From Sweltsa coloradensis (lineage: Eukaryota > Arthropoda > Insecta > Plecoptera > Chloroperlidae), in NCBI GenBank assembly GCA_024449915.1, contig JAMZAV010002037.1, forward strand, positions 1-64,000: a stretch of 64,000 nt of DNA, in the 5' to 3' direction. Position numbers and translations under genes: made by a program. The stretch's first letter is position 1. Every line of letters starts with the position of its first letter. Shown here one piece after another: positions 31,060-40,334 of the stretch. The notes under the pieces are model-generated. The model had not been told where the DNA came from and searched no databases. It saw only the letters and a program-made list of their open reading frames with translations.

Positions 31060-31325
31060 GAAGATGCAAAGTTCAAAGGTGACAAAGATTGTAACATCGT
31101 CGCGATTATATATCCGATGCGAAGTGTGTGAGGCAAAGTGTCATTGAAGTCACAGGCGTCGTTTGGCAACACCAATGATCATAATCGATTATCTGCAATC
31201 ATTGATTGAAAAGTTCGACTATCAATAATCTTGTAGTGTTTAAGTAAACTGCTACTAGGAGCAGCACTTACCGGAGCACAACATGCGCGGTTTAATTCAA
31301 ACATCCATAAGAACAAAGTCAAATG
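31060..31325 (-). repeat. Repeat F, inverse copy
   Basis: Reverse complement of 26290-26590 at about 80 percent by eye. It shares the TGTTTGAATTA..CCGCGCAT, GTGCTGCTCCTAGTAGCAGT, GTCGAACTTTTCAATC, TCACACACTTCGC and ATAATCGCGACGATG landmarks. The two copies are 4.5 kb apart and could pair in a read-through transcript. Confidence 0.7.
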
Positions 31326-31597
31326 TTTATGATATTATGGGTCGTTCAATATGCTATTTGCGTGCGTGACCCACTCCGAAAGCTGTTGAATATGCTATGC
31401 CTGTCGTTCCGTAACATGGTTTGTGAGCATATTCAGCATGCTCAATATGCTCGAGGTTTCCACTTGAGCACTTTCAACAAGTGGGAGAACTGGCGGTATT
31501 TTAAAAACAAAAATGGCGGATCACTTCATTAAATTGTTGATGTTTTGTTCTTTGACGTGACAAAACCCAAAACTTACGTAATAGTTGTTTCACCTGA

Positions 31598-31740
31598 GTC
31601 CCCCGTCTGAGTCCGGGGAAGAATTGGCCCAGAGCCAGATTTAGAGCGCGTCAACCGTTCGGTCATAATACTCCACTCTATCTAACTTTGTAGGGGAAAT
31701 GGGGAGGAGGGGTTCATGCTGGTCAGAACCAGCCACGGGA
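31598..31740. repeat. Inverted A 3' end joined to forward A 5' part
   Basis: 31598-31636 reads, on -, GGCTCTGGGCCAATTCTTCC...GACTCAGACGGG, i.e. the terminal block of repeat A in reverse. It is the only clearly inverted A piece I saw. It is followed on + by GCGCGTCAACCGTTCGGTCA and the A landmarks up to GAACCAGCCACGGG. Confidence 0.7.
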
Positions 31741-31966
31741 CACAGACATGGTCACTCAAGAATGTTTTGTTCAGCGAGCTACACCCGAGAACGGAGGCTA
31801 TCACGAAACCACCTCTGAGCGGCTCAGCAGCCAAATCAACGCAGAAGTGGGACCTGTACGATGCTATGTCTTTATGGATAAACATGTCATACTAAGAAAG
31901 TGAATAGGTAGCCCTAGGACCAAGGAATTATATATCATTTTTAGAACCTATTTTGCATGTAAATGT

Positions 31967-32027
31967 ACGCGCCGAGACCCGGCACCTCCACCAATCCTAA
32001 TGGTGGAGGTGCTGGGTCTCGGCGCGT
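31967..32027. repeat. GC-rich hairpin, 27-bp arms, 7-nt loop
   Basis: 31967-31993 and 32001-32027 are reverse complements with one mismatch (a G-U pair in RNA). The arms are ACGCGCCGAGACCCGGCACC plus TCCACCA, and the loop is ATCCTAA. The site stands alone in AT-rich DNA. A related GGTGGAGGCGCCGGGTACTC piece is at 27633. It could be a hairpin remnant of a mobile element. Confidence 0.8.
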
Positions 32028-32273
32028 ATAAAGAGGATTGCGCGAACGCTAACGCACTGCACAATAGTGTCAATATTTGTCTACCACAACTTAATTGTCA
32101 AACTATTATGAAAGTTCAGCTTTAACATTTGAGTGAGCATGCAAGCAAGATATGATTGAACGATAAACTGCCATCTCACATTACTTGAATCTTGTTCTAG
32201 CACAGCATCAAACATGACACGGCAAATTACACATGTGACCCTGAAAACCATGTCGAGGAGGGTATCTCATTCC

Positions 32274-32410
32274 CGACGTGAGAAACCATGGCGCTTCAAT
32301 CGAATAGGTCATATTGCGCCGTCTGTGATATTCAAAGTTAATGAAGTGAGTTTATGCAGTGTTTGATGATTATATTGTTTATAAGTTTATAAAATAAAAA
32401 AAATATAATA
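32274..32410 (+). repeat. Repeat B
   Basis: GACGTGAGAAACCATGGCGC, AATCGAATAGGTCATATTGC, GCCGTCTGTGATATTCAAAG, AATGAAGTGAGTTTATGCAG. Standard 5' half of B. Confidence 0.8.
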
Positions 32411-32499
32411 AGAATGATAGTAATTGCTTAACAAGATTTATTTCAAAAATTTTAAAATGTCTCGCTACCTGTTCATGACATATTTTTTTATTGGGTTGT

Positions 32500-34030
32500 T
32501 TTGTAGCGGTGTACCGAGTGTAACTATTTCCGTTTTAGTGGGGACTATTACCAACAGACAGAAGGTTTAGTAATGGGTTCCCCACTTTCTTCAATACTTT
32601 TTTTTTTGATTAAGTATGCGTCAACCGTAAGGTCATAATACAACACTCAAGCGTAGGGGAAATGGGAGGAGGGGCCCATTCTGGTCAGAATACAATAATA
32701 ATAACAATAATTTTGATAGTTTCACATTTAAATTGATAATTTCAAATATTTTACAGAGTAACATGTATTATTTTATGTATATTGTATATTTTAATGTCAA
32801 TAAGTTTATGTTTTCTACCCATTAAAGGCAATGCTATGATTTGCACTTGTGGAGTATTTGAACTCTGTTGTAATATGCATGATAATAACAAAAAATAAGA
32901 ACCAGCTACGGGTATGTGGAGAACAAATATTTTAATGGATGATTGCTAAAACGAGTACCTGTCAAACCAAAGTGTTGGCTACTTTACATAGATGATATGT
33001 ATTGCATTTGGCAACACGGAAGAGGATCTCTTGATCTATTCATAGAAGAAATTCACAATTACAAAGCATTGCGTTTACTATGTAAATAGAAGCAGACACT
33101 CACCTAGCTTTCTTAGACGCGCTGGTTAAGAGAGGCGGGGACGGTAAGGTAGCACACACGGTGTACAGAAAGCCACACACACGGACCGTTACTTACAGGA
33201 CGATTCTCACCACCACCCGAAACAGAACATGGCAGGTTTAAGTTCACTCACCATCAGGTAGAAACATATAACAGATGAAAACCACATTCACGGGGAACTA
33301 AAGGTTTAGGAGAATGCATTCCTCAAGAATGGATACTCACGAAAAACCATCACAAGCATTTTCAAGGACATCCAAGTTTAGGGGAGAAAAATACGACTCA
33401 GTGGAACCAGTGGCTGTAGCAGTGTTGCCGTTTGTTCAGATCTAGTTTCTGTACAGTTAGGAAAATATGCTCCTTCATTCGACCCGTTAAGGATTGTAAT
33501 ACATTTGACAGGTGCGGAATTTACAGGATACCATGTGAATGTGGAGTATCTACATTGGAGAGACCGGGAGAAAAATATCAACCAGATTGAAGGAGCATGA
33601 ACGACACATACGACTGGGTTTATCAGCTAAGGCAATTCGATATGATAGAGGAGTAAACGATTTGTAAAGACATCTTCGCCTGTCTGCTGTAGCTGATCAC
33701 GCTTTAGAATTGGATCATAAAATTGAAATTGATCAAACGTCTGTCTTGTTTAAGGTAGATTCAGCAGTGCCACGATTAGTGAGGGAGGTTATAGAAACTC
33801 AAAAACATCCCAACAACTTCAAGAGGGATCACTGTTTTGTCCTCAGCCATGCATGGGATCCTGTTCTTAAGTCTGTCGCTAAATTCAATACAGTTTAAAG
33901 AAGTCAACCCTATTGGAGAAGATATCATAGACCAAGTCCAAGAGATAGTTGCGGTTCAAGAGGAACATGTCTGGGGTTGAAGACTACGAAATAGGAAAGT
34001 TGTCAAGCAAATGACAATCGGATAGTGAAT
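32500..34030 (+). pseudogene. Penelope-like element, RT plus GIY-YIG endonuclease, interrupted and frameshifted
   Basis: PLE remnant on +. Visible parts: EGLVMGSPLSSIL (about 32565-32605), then a nested repeat insertion (32606-32935), then LLKRVPVKPKCWLLYIDDMY with catalytic YIDD (about 32945-33005) and CIWQHGRGSLDLFIEEIHN; then a HLAFLDALVKR and [10 protein letters not shown] block (about 33100-33180); ENHIHGELKGLGECI (about 33280-33325); then the nuclease pieces PCECGVSTLERPGEKYQ.RLKEH (about 33530-33600), HALELDHKIEID (about 33700) and RLVREVIETQKHPNNFKRDH, ending LSHAWDPVLKSVAKFNTV at 33898. C.CG..(Y)(I)..TGR....R..EH is the PLE type of GIY-YIG motif; here YIGET is changed to STLER, so it is probably dead. 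Several frameshifts and a TAA at about 33665. Confidence 0.82.
32606..32935 (+). repeat. Repeat A 5' part inserted in the PLE, itself split by an AT-rich insert
   Basis: A landmarks: GATTAAGTATGCGTCAACCG, AAGGTCATAATACAACACTC, GGAGGGGCCCATTCTGGTCA. The A landmark GGTCAGAACCAGC is broken after GGTCAGAA by a ~210-bp insert (32690-32900, AATAATAATAAC at the left, GATAATAACAAAAAAT at the right), after which AGAACCAGCTACGGG resumes. AGAA on both sides may be a 4-bp duplication. The PLE sequence resumes at about 32940. Confidence 0.7.
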
Positions 34031-34279
34031 TAAGGAAGCATATTTAGTTTAACCAATCCAAATTTTTCAATAGTAACAATAAAAAAAAAAAACAAGAACA
34101 GGAAAAAAGTGTAAATTCATAAACTTCATAGTATATATTCTTAAGTCCTGAAGAAGAAGACAAAATGGTCTTTGATAACGCCAACAGAAAAATACCAGCA
34201 ATAGTTGAATAACACCGCCACAAAACAACCCGATAAATACAAATGTAATCAACGGGTAGCAAGACATTTAAAAGTTTCA

Positions 34280-34430
34280 TTGTTAAACGAAGCCACACCC
34301 TGTCGACGCGGCCATCACCGACGAGCGAGCACTGTCCAAGCACAGACCGGTATTTTAAATAGGAATACCGACCCAACTTGTTGGACACGATCCCACTCCA
34401 AGATCAACGAGGCTAATAACAAGTAAGCAT
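34280..34430 (-). mobile_element. SINE family E-like, inverse copy
   Basis: Contains CATCACCGACGAGCGAGCAC, ACAGACCGGTATTTTAAATA, AACTTGTTGGACACGATCCC and GATCAACGAGGCTAATAAC. In reverse these correspond to the family E order CAGCCTCGTTGATC...TTCGCTCGTCGGTGATGG. A duplicated version is at 48500-48825. Intervals 34030-34280 and 34430-34770 show no gene. Confidence 0.65.
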
Positions 34431-34771
34431 ACAAAAAGCGAAAAGTATAATCTTGGATTTTAAATTTTGATTTAATCATTAGTAATTGACTTATTTATAA
34501 AATAATTAATTAAGGATCTGGATTTTGTCAAAGATATCTTTTCAATAAAACTTATTATATTGCCAGGAAGACAGCAAGAGTGTTTAACAGTTAAACAGCT
34601 GGTGGTTAATATTTTAAGCTTTACGTCTCTACTCTATTGCATTATTGATATTCTAGACGATGAGTGGTGATAGATGAGGGTGCAGGACATTTACTTAAAC
34701 CCATGCCTTACGCTGGACAGTGGACACGAACCCGCGACCTCGTAGTGTCACACTTATCAAAATGTGTGTGA

Positions 34772-35035
34772 AGACGAAGTGAGAAACTATAGGGCGCTTC
34801 AACCGAACATAGGTCATATGGAGCCGCATGTGATATTCGTTAGTAAACAAATTATAATTTTTATTTTGGTTTAGGGTTTGGTTTATTTGGATTAAGGACG
34901 CGTCAACCATTAGGTCATAATACACATGGGGAAGAAGGTCCATGCTGGTCAGTACCAGCCACGGATGATTGATTGGATATTGCTTTACGTCTCATATTTA
35001 TGCAACTTGGCTAATCGAGACGAAGGGACGGACGT
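34772..35035 (+). repeat. Repeat B 5' part, repeat A head and repeat G start
   Basis: B: GAAGTGAGAAACTATAGGGC, AACCGAACATAGGTCATATG. A: TTATTTGGATTAAGGACGCG, CCATTAGGTCATAATACACA, CATGCTGGTCAGTACCAGCC. Then at 34967 GATTGATTGGATATTGCTTT begins the 5' end of repeat G, as at 43213. Confidence 0.7.
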
Positions 35036-35055
35036 AAGGGATGACGCGGGAGGAC

Positions 35056-35490
35056 AAGGGGTGGATAGGCCTGTGCTGGTCAGAACCAGCCACAAGCATA
35101 TGGGGAGGGCAGGGGTTCCCCCACGTCGTGGTCGTCTCCGTCTGTGTCTTCATGCGTCCGTGTTGTCTTTGTGGTCGCCGTCGGGGAGTTAGTCAAAGGG
35201 TAAGGGTTGAAAGGGGGGTTTCTCACGTCGCGGTCGTCATCGTCTTTGTCACTATATGTTGTGTCATTGTCATCGTCGTCGAGAAGATCGTCATGGAAAG
35301 GGGGAGGTGTCCCCGACGACGTTGGTTAACTATTTATTTTGGTGTAGTCTATCAAGATTAAGGGCGCATCAACCGTTCGGTCATAATGCCACACTCTAGC
35401 CTAGGGAAGTTAGAGAGGAAAGTCCCATGATGGGGATGGGGAAGGAACCCCGACGACGACAGCCAGAGCTCGCCTCTAGTATCAGGGCAC
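35056..35490 (+). repeat. Three partial repeat A copies in a row
   Basis: 35056-35190 (GGATAGGCCTGTGCTGGTCA, CCACGTCGTGGTCGTCTCCG, GTCGGGGAGTTAGTCAA), 35196-35325 (TTGAAAGGGGGGTTTCTCAC, CGCGGTCGTCATCGTCTTTG, CCCCGACGACG) and 35355-35490 (GATTAAGGGCGCATCAACCG, CGACGACGACAGCCAGAGCT, CGCCTCTAGTATCAGGG). Joins fall inside the GTC-rich tract, consistent with unequal recombination. Confidence 0.7.
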
Positions 35491-35689
35491 TTGCAATTAG
35501 AAACATTACACTTTTTTAAAGTGCAAGACTTATTATACTTATACTTATACTTATATTAGAAACTGAATTCGATTTATAATTATTGCATATTTAAAGCAAT
35601 TCGATCAAAATATTTAAGATGCCTTTTTTTATAAAAAAAAGGGCTTCGTTCTGAGAACAGAGAGTGTTTCTACAAACACAGTGTTGTGT

Positions 35690-35912
35690 GGCTCGTTGGT
35701 CTTGTTGTAAGCGTATCTGCTTCCAAAGCAGAAGGTCCAGGGTTCGATTCCTGTCAAAGTCAGAAGTATTTTAACTTCTGATTTAGACTTAAGTCCATCA
35801 GTTCTAGTCATATGAGTTTGTAAACGGTGACATTGGAGCCGTCCTTGCAACGATGCACATAATTCTTTCAGAGTTGTTCTGAATCGGCCTTGTTAATTCT
35901 GGCGTTTTTTGG
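35690..35912 (+). mobile_element. SINE family E with tRNA-Trp-like head
   Basis: The head has GGCTCGTTGGTCTTG...GTAAGC as D-arm, TCTGC-TTCCAAA-GCAGA as a perfect anticodon arm (anticodon CCA, Trp-like, with U33), and GGTCCAGGGTTCGATTCCTG as T-arm/B-box. No matching acceptor stem precedes it, so it is a tRNA-derived SINE and not a tRNA gene. The body follows: CATCAGTTCTAGTCATATGA, TTGTAAACGGTGACATTGGA, GAATCGGCCTTGTTAATTCT. The minus-strand frame over it is spurious. Confidence 0.8.
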
Positions 35913-35913
35913 T

Positions 35914-36650
35914 TTATTTGGATTATGGACGCGTCCGTTAGGTCATAATTCACCACTCTAGCCTAAGAAAAGGGGGCAGGAGGGGGCCATGCTGGTCAGA
36001 ACCAGCCACGGGTAAGGGGAGAAAGGGGGGTTTCGCACGTCGCGGTCGTCATTGTCTTTGTCATCTTTCGTTGTGACATTGTCATCGTCGCCGGGGGATC
36101 GTCAAGGGAAGGGGGCAAAATCCCCGACGACGATTGCCAGAGCTCGTCTCTAGTTTCGGGGGGTGATATAATCCCCGCTTACTAGCTGATGTTTGCGAGG
36201 TGGACTTTTTCTCTTGAATCGCCTTTTACGATTACAGAGCCATGCTCTGGGCCGATTCTACCCCGGGCCCAGACGGGGGGGGGGGGGCGGGGCCCGTGCT
36301 GGTCAGAACCAGCCACGGGTATGGGGGAAGGGGGGTTTCTCACGTCGCGGTCGTCATTGTCTTTGTCATCTTTCGTTGTGACATTGTCATCGTCGCCGGG
36401 GGATCGTCAAGGGAAGGGGGCAAAATCCCCGACGACGATTGCCAGAGCTCGTCTCTAGTTTCGGGGGGTGATATAATCCCCGCTTACTAGCTGATGTTTG
36501 CGAGGTGGACTTTTTCTCTTGAATCGCCTTTTACGATTATCAGAGCCATGCTCTGGGCAGATTCTACCCCGGGCCCAGACGGGGGGGGGGGGCGGGGCCC
36601 GTGCTGGTCAGAACCAGCCACGGTTAAGGGCGGAAATTTTAAGGGGGGGG
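35914..36650 (+). repeat. Repeat A in three tandem, nearly identical units (~305-bp period)
   Basis: A full head at 35914 (TTATTTGGATTATGGACGCG), then the body GTGCTGGTCAGAACCAGCCA... repeated at about 35990, 36298 and 36600 with very few differences. Both internal joins fall at CCCAGACGGGGGG, followed by GGCGGGGCCCGTGCTGGTCA. Units 1 and 2 share rare variants (ATCTTTCGTTGTGACATTGT, TTTCGGGGGGTGATATAATC), so this is a recent local duplication. The third unit is cut after AACCAGCCACGG. The overlapping open frames are the repeat read through. Confidence 0.9.
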
Positions 36651-36654
36651 GTTG

Positions 36655-36850
36655 ATCCGCGGGTGTTCGCACTGTCCATACCACTGATTGCTATATTTTT
36701 TACTAAAACTATCGATGTTTGGTTGGTTATCGCTCACTCTTCGATTGCGTCGGGGCCTACAGGGTAGGCTTAGTTGCTTTGATTTGCTGTTTCCCCTAAA
36801 AATCAGTTATATAACTGAGTGGGTAGACTCTAAATATAAATTTGGAATGT
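36655..36850 (+). mobile_element. SINE family E, 3' half
   Basis: TTGATCCGCGGGTGTTCGCA, CTGTCCATACCACTGATTGC, TCGCTCACTCTTCGATTGCG, GGGGCCTACAGGGTAGGCTT, AAAAATCAGTTATATAACTG, TAGACTCTAAATATAAA. Same 3' half as at 38530-38670, with the head replaced by a repeat A piece. Confidence 0.75.
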
Positions 36851-36879
36851 TATTTTTGTTACAATGACATCATCAGGAT

Positions 36880-37110
36880 CTACGGCGCGTCATCCGATTA
36901 GGTTATTGTGCTCCGCTTTTGACATTTTTAGTAAATAAAGAGTGAAACAATTATTAATTTGATCTCGTGTCCATTTTGAAAATTTTCAATGTCACCATCG
37001 AAATTATTTTATAACATGAGATATAGGCCTACTGTGATAAATATTGACCAAAATAATCGAAATTATTTTATAACATGAGATATAGGCCTACTGTGATAAA
37101 TATTGACATA
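36880..37110 (+). repeat. Repeat B head and a 56-bp tandem duplication (36997-37107)
   Basis: B head: TACGGCGCGTCATCCGATTA, GGTTATTGTGCTCCGC. Then CATCGAAATTATTTTATAAC...GATAAATATTGACC occurs twice in tandem (CGAAATTATTTTATAACATG, AGATATAGGCCTACTGTGAT both repeated). 37110-37305 shows no gene. Confidence 0.75.
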
Positions 37111-37304
37111 AGAATCTATTTTACATCCCGACCTAGTTGATGATAAATAAAATAAATGTTGCATTTGAGCGTGAACCATCAGTTCCTAATGTGCCTGTTT
37201 GCGCCTGTGCATAAAATTTAATATCATATTATTTAATGCGGACATTATTCAGTGTATGTTGCGTTAACTAATCCAATAGGCACTGGCTCCTTGTTTTATT
37301 ATTA

Positions 37305-37500
37305 TCAGGTCTGCAGGGTGACACTCGAGGCTCATGTTAACGCCCCTCTTGGAGAATCACCCTATTGTTGACTTTAATACGACTGAGGAAAACACCGGAA
37401 AACCTTCAGTCAGATTTCCCGGTCTCGACGGGATTAGAACCCGGGACCTCCCGAATCAGAGTCGCGCGCTTTACGCTCGAGCCAACACTGTAGCGTATAA
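37305..37500 (-). mobile_element. tRNA-derived SINE (second family)
   Basis: On -: GTGTTGGCTCGAGCGTAAAG (A-box-like), GGGAGGTCCCGGGTTCTAAT followed by CCC (B-box), then CGAGACCGGGAAATCTGACT, GAAGGTTTTCCGGTGTTTTC, GAGCCTCGAGTGTCACCCTG. The anticodon arm does not fold well, so this is not a functional tRNA. This head-body arrangement is common in invertebrate SINEs. Confidence 0.7.
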
Positions 37501-37667
37501 ACGGTTATTGAACTGATAATTGAGATAGTTTTGATAAACTCGGCCATATTATAACAGTCAAGTCTTCTGAATATTCAATGTCTTCTATACTAGACTGGGA
37601 GCGAGACACATCCTTTGACATGAGAAATCTCCGCACAACTCCAAACTTATACATCGTTGAGAGAACG

Positions 37668-38100
37668 TATGACGACGACTTGAGAAACTAGGGCGCTTCA
37701 ACCGGTAAGGTCAATGCGCCGCCTGTGATATTGAAAGTTGATGAGATGAGTAAATGGTGTGTTTATTGATAAGATTGATTTCTAAGTGGATAAATAACAA
37801 AATAAAATGATGACGATGACAGTAATTGCAAAACAAAATTTATTTATGTGAATGAAAATAAAGAAATTAATAAAAATTGTATGATGTGGATCAAATTTTG
37901 TTGAATAGATTACTTTGGATGAGAAATGTAAAACTTTTGTCGCGTAATCATATGATAGATTTTCTTTATATCATTGGGAATGATTAAATTGCTGCGCAAG
38001 CATCATAATTGGTACATTCTGCTAACATATGATGCACGGTTAGAGGTACATCACGTTTGCACATCTGGGAACAACCTGTTCTCTGGTTAAGAGATATCCG
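37668..38100 (+). repeat. Repeat B, long copy (37668-37945) followed by repeat D (37980-38100)
   Basis: B: CGACTTGAGAAACTAGGGCG, AACCGGTAAGGTCAATGCGC, AATGATGACGATGACAGTAA, TTTATTTATGTGAATGAAAA, ATTACTTTGGATGAGAAATG. D: TAAATTGCTGCGCAAGCATC, ACATTCTGCTAACATATGAT, GCACGGTTAGAGGTACATCA, CTCTGGTTAAGAGATATCCG. The same B-then-D order is seen at 46625-47060, so D may be the natural extension of B. Confidence 0.75.
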
Positions 38101-38344
38101 AGGCCAGCGCCTGTTACGACCAGCAGAGCCCAGCTCTGGGCCACTGTGTTGACGGGCGGGGATCTGTGTTCTTGTCATCATATGTGTTGTCATCGTCGTC
38201 TACGTCTAGGCGGGAGTCAAGGGGGGGGGGGACCCGACGACCACTGCCAGAGCCAGAGAGATGGACTTTGCCTTTTGTCTCGACAACTATCAGCATAAGA
38301 ATTCCCCTGGTTGAGTTCAACCCCCTGCCCAGACGGAGACGAAC

Positions 38345-38670
38345 TGTGAGAAGAAGATCCAGGTTCGATGCCCGCTATTGGCAGAAGTTTTTCTATACTC
38401 TGATGTGGACCAAAGGCATCAGTTCTTGGCTTAGCTATTTGTAAACGGTGACTTTGGGGCTGTCCTAGCAACGAGGCACATAATAAACTCTAAGGTTGTT
38501 CCGAATCAGCCTTGTTGATTCTGGCGCTGTCCGCGGGTTGGGCATTGTTCGCTCGTTGATGGTGTCGGTGCCTACAGGGTTGGCTTGGTCGGATTTATAT
38601 TGAATGTCTTCTTCTAAAAATTAGTTCGGTGACAAAGTGGAAGATTCTAAAAACGAATGTTTTTAATAAA
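38345..38670 (+). mobile_element. SINE family E, longest body
   Basis: GATCCAGGTTCGATGCCC is a tRNA B-box remnant. The body is CATCAGTTCTTGGCTTAGCT, TTGTAAACGGTGACTTTGGG, GTCCTAGCAACGAGGCACAT, CCGAATCAGCCTTGTTGATT, TTCGCTCGTTGATGGTGTCG, GTGCCTACAGGGTTGGCTTG, AAAAATTAGTTCGGTGACAA, GGAAGATTCTAAAAACGA. A diverged repeat A 3' piece (38105-38340, GCAGAGCCCAGCTCTGGGCC) lies directly upstream. Confidence 0.8.
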
Positions 38671-38767
38671 TGTTTATTAGAAAGTCTGCTGGCTAGACCC
38701 AGCCACAGACCAGTCGTGAGACTGGACACTGCAGAAATTGGTTCTCACATTAACAGACTATGGTTTG

Positions 38768-39080
38768 TTTATTTTTATTAAGGGTTCGTCAACCGTTAGT
38801 TCATAATGCACCACTTTAGCCTAGGGGATATGGGGAGAAGGGGTTCATGCTAGTCAAAACCAGCCACGGGTATGGGGATGAAATGGGGGGGGGGTTCTCA
38901 CGTCACGGTCGTCATCGTCATCGTCATCGTTCGTTGTGTCAATTGTTATCGTCGTTTGGGTGGTCGTCAAAGTAAAGGTCGGCTACCAGTGTTAGAATAC
39001 GAGGCACGAGTTAGGGAAACAACATAATGATGCACGGTTAGAGGTACATCACACGTGTCACATGATCCGTGAGGTGCACA
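38768..39080 (+). repeat. Repeat A 5' two-thirds (38768-38985) and repeat D part (39015-39075)
   Basis: A: TTTTTATTAAGGGTTCGTCA, GTTCATAATGCACCACTTTA, CACGGTCGTCATCGTCATCG. D part: ATAATGATGCACGGTTAGAG, GTACATCACACGTGTCACAT. Confidence 0.7.
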
Positions 39081-39102
39081 AGGTCAACACAAGATCAGCA
39101 AG

Positions 39103-39700
39103 ATGTCGTGAGTCACTAGGGCGCGTCAACCGGTTAGGTAATATTGCGCCGCCTGTGATATTGTAAATAAGCAGAATGATTCTATGGTATGTTTTAAGGT
39201 AATACTGTTTTTAATGTTTATAAAAGAAATAAATGTAAAAGAGTTGATAATATTATCAAAAGAAAAAATATGAATTTAAATAAAAACAGAAATGTGTTTC
39301 ATGTGATTTTTTTGTTTATTTGGATTAAGGGCGAGTTAACCGTAAGGTCTTTAATGGGCCACTTTATCCTAGGGGAGTATGGGAAGGGTGGGCCTATGGT
39401 ACTCAAAACCAGCCGAAGGGTAGATAGAAGAGAAGGGGGTTCTTACGTCGTGGACGTAATCATCTTTTTCGTCGTTCGTTGCAACATTGTCATTCGTCGT
39501 CGGGGAGGTCGTCAATGGAAAGCGGAGGTGTCCCCGACGACGATGCCAGAGCTCCCTTTTTTTTTTTGGAGTGAAATATATTTCCCCCCCTCCCTAGCTG
39601 ATGTTTGCAAAAAGGTGGCATTTTCTTAAATCCCCTTTTTACGCCCCGCAAACCCGTGCTCGGGACCTTTCTCCCCCGGGGTTTAAAATTAAGTTTTATT
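39103..39700 (+). repeat. Composite repeat B + repeat A, entering the noisy zone
   Basis: B: GATGTCGTGAGTCACTAGGG, AACCGGTTAGGTAATATTGC, GCCGCCTGTGATATTGTAAA. A: TTATTTGGATTAAGGGCGAG, TCTTACGTCGTGGACGTAAT, CCCCGACGACGATGCCAGAG. After about 39555 the A landmarks become corrupted (a T13 run replaces CGCCTCTAGTTTC, and GCAAACCCGTGCTCGGGACC replaces GCAGAGCCATGCTCTGGGCC). Confidence 0.75.
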
Positions 39701-40334
39701 TATTTTTGGAGTTTTTTTGGGATGATACCCTGCTGTCTGGGCAGTCTTCAACAAAAATTTGGATTTTGACATTTTTCCCCCCCCCTGCGTCTTTTAGCAC
39801 TATTTTCATTGGACCCGTAGAAAAATAATGCCCCCTTTTTATTTAGTTTTTTTTTGGGGTTGAGTTTTATATCCCAGAACATCAATTTGGGGTGTAATTA
39901 CTTTCAGTGTATGCGGGTTGGTAAAGTCATTATTATTTGGGAACAATCCAAACTTTCCATTTGAAAACTAATTTAAAAGTCGGGGTTTTCACAAAAGGGC
40001 CAAACCCACCATACTAGCTAGAACCCCTTCCCCTTGGGACTCAAAGATTCCTAAACCAAGACTTTTTTGTTTTTTGGGGAAATTTCCGGGTCGGAAGTAA
40101 ACTTTGGGTTTCACACAGTTAAAATACTTTTGTTTAAAAAATGAGGAAACCCCTTTGTTTACTAAACTCATAGTTTTACAAAAATTGGATAAGATTTGTG
40201 GTATGACTAGCGAGGTCTCGAACCCCCCGGCTCCCAAGTTAATGAACAAAAAAATAACTGCCAAACAATCATTTTTGCCTGCTCACCGGGTTTCCCCCCA
40301 AGCTTTTTTAATGAAAACCGTCCGGCCCTGTTCG

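Noticed and set aside
35700..35775. Functional Trp tRNA gene (CCA anticodon, intact anticodon arm)
   Set aside because: No 5' acceptor strand pairs with the 3' part, and the sequence continues into the SINE E body seen at other sites.
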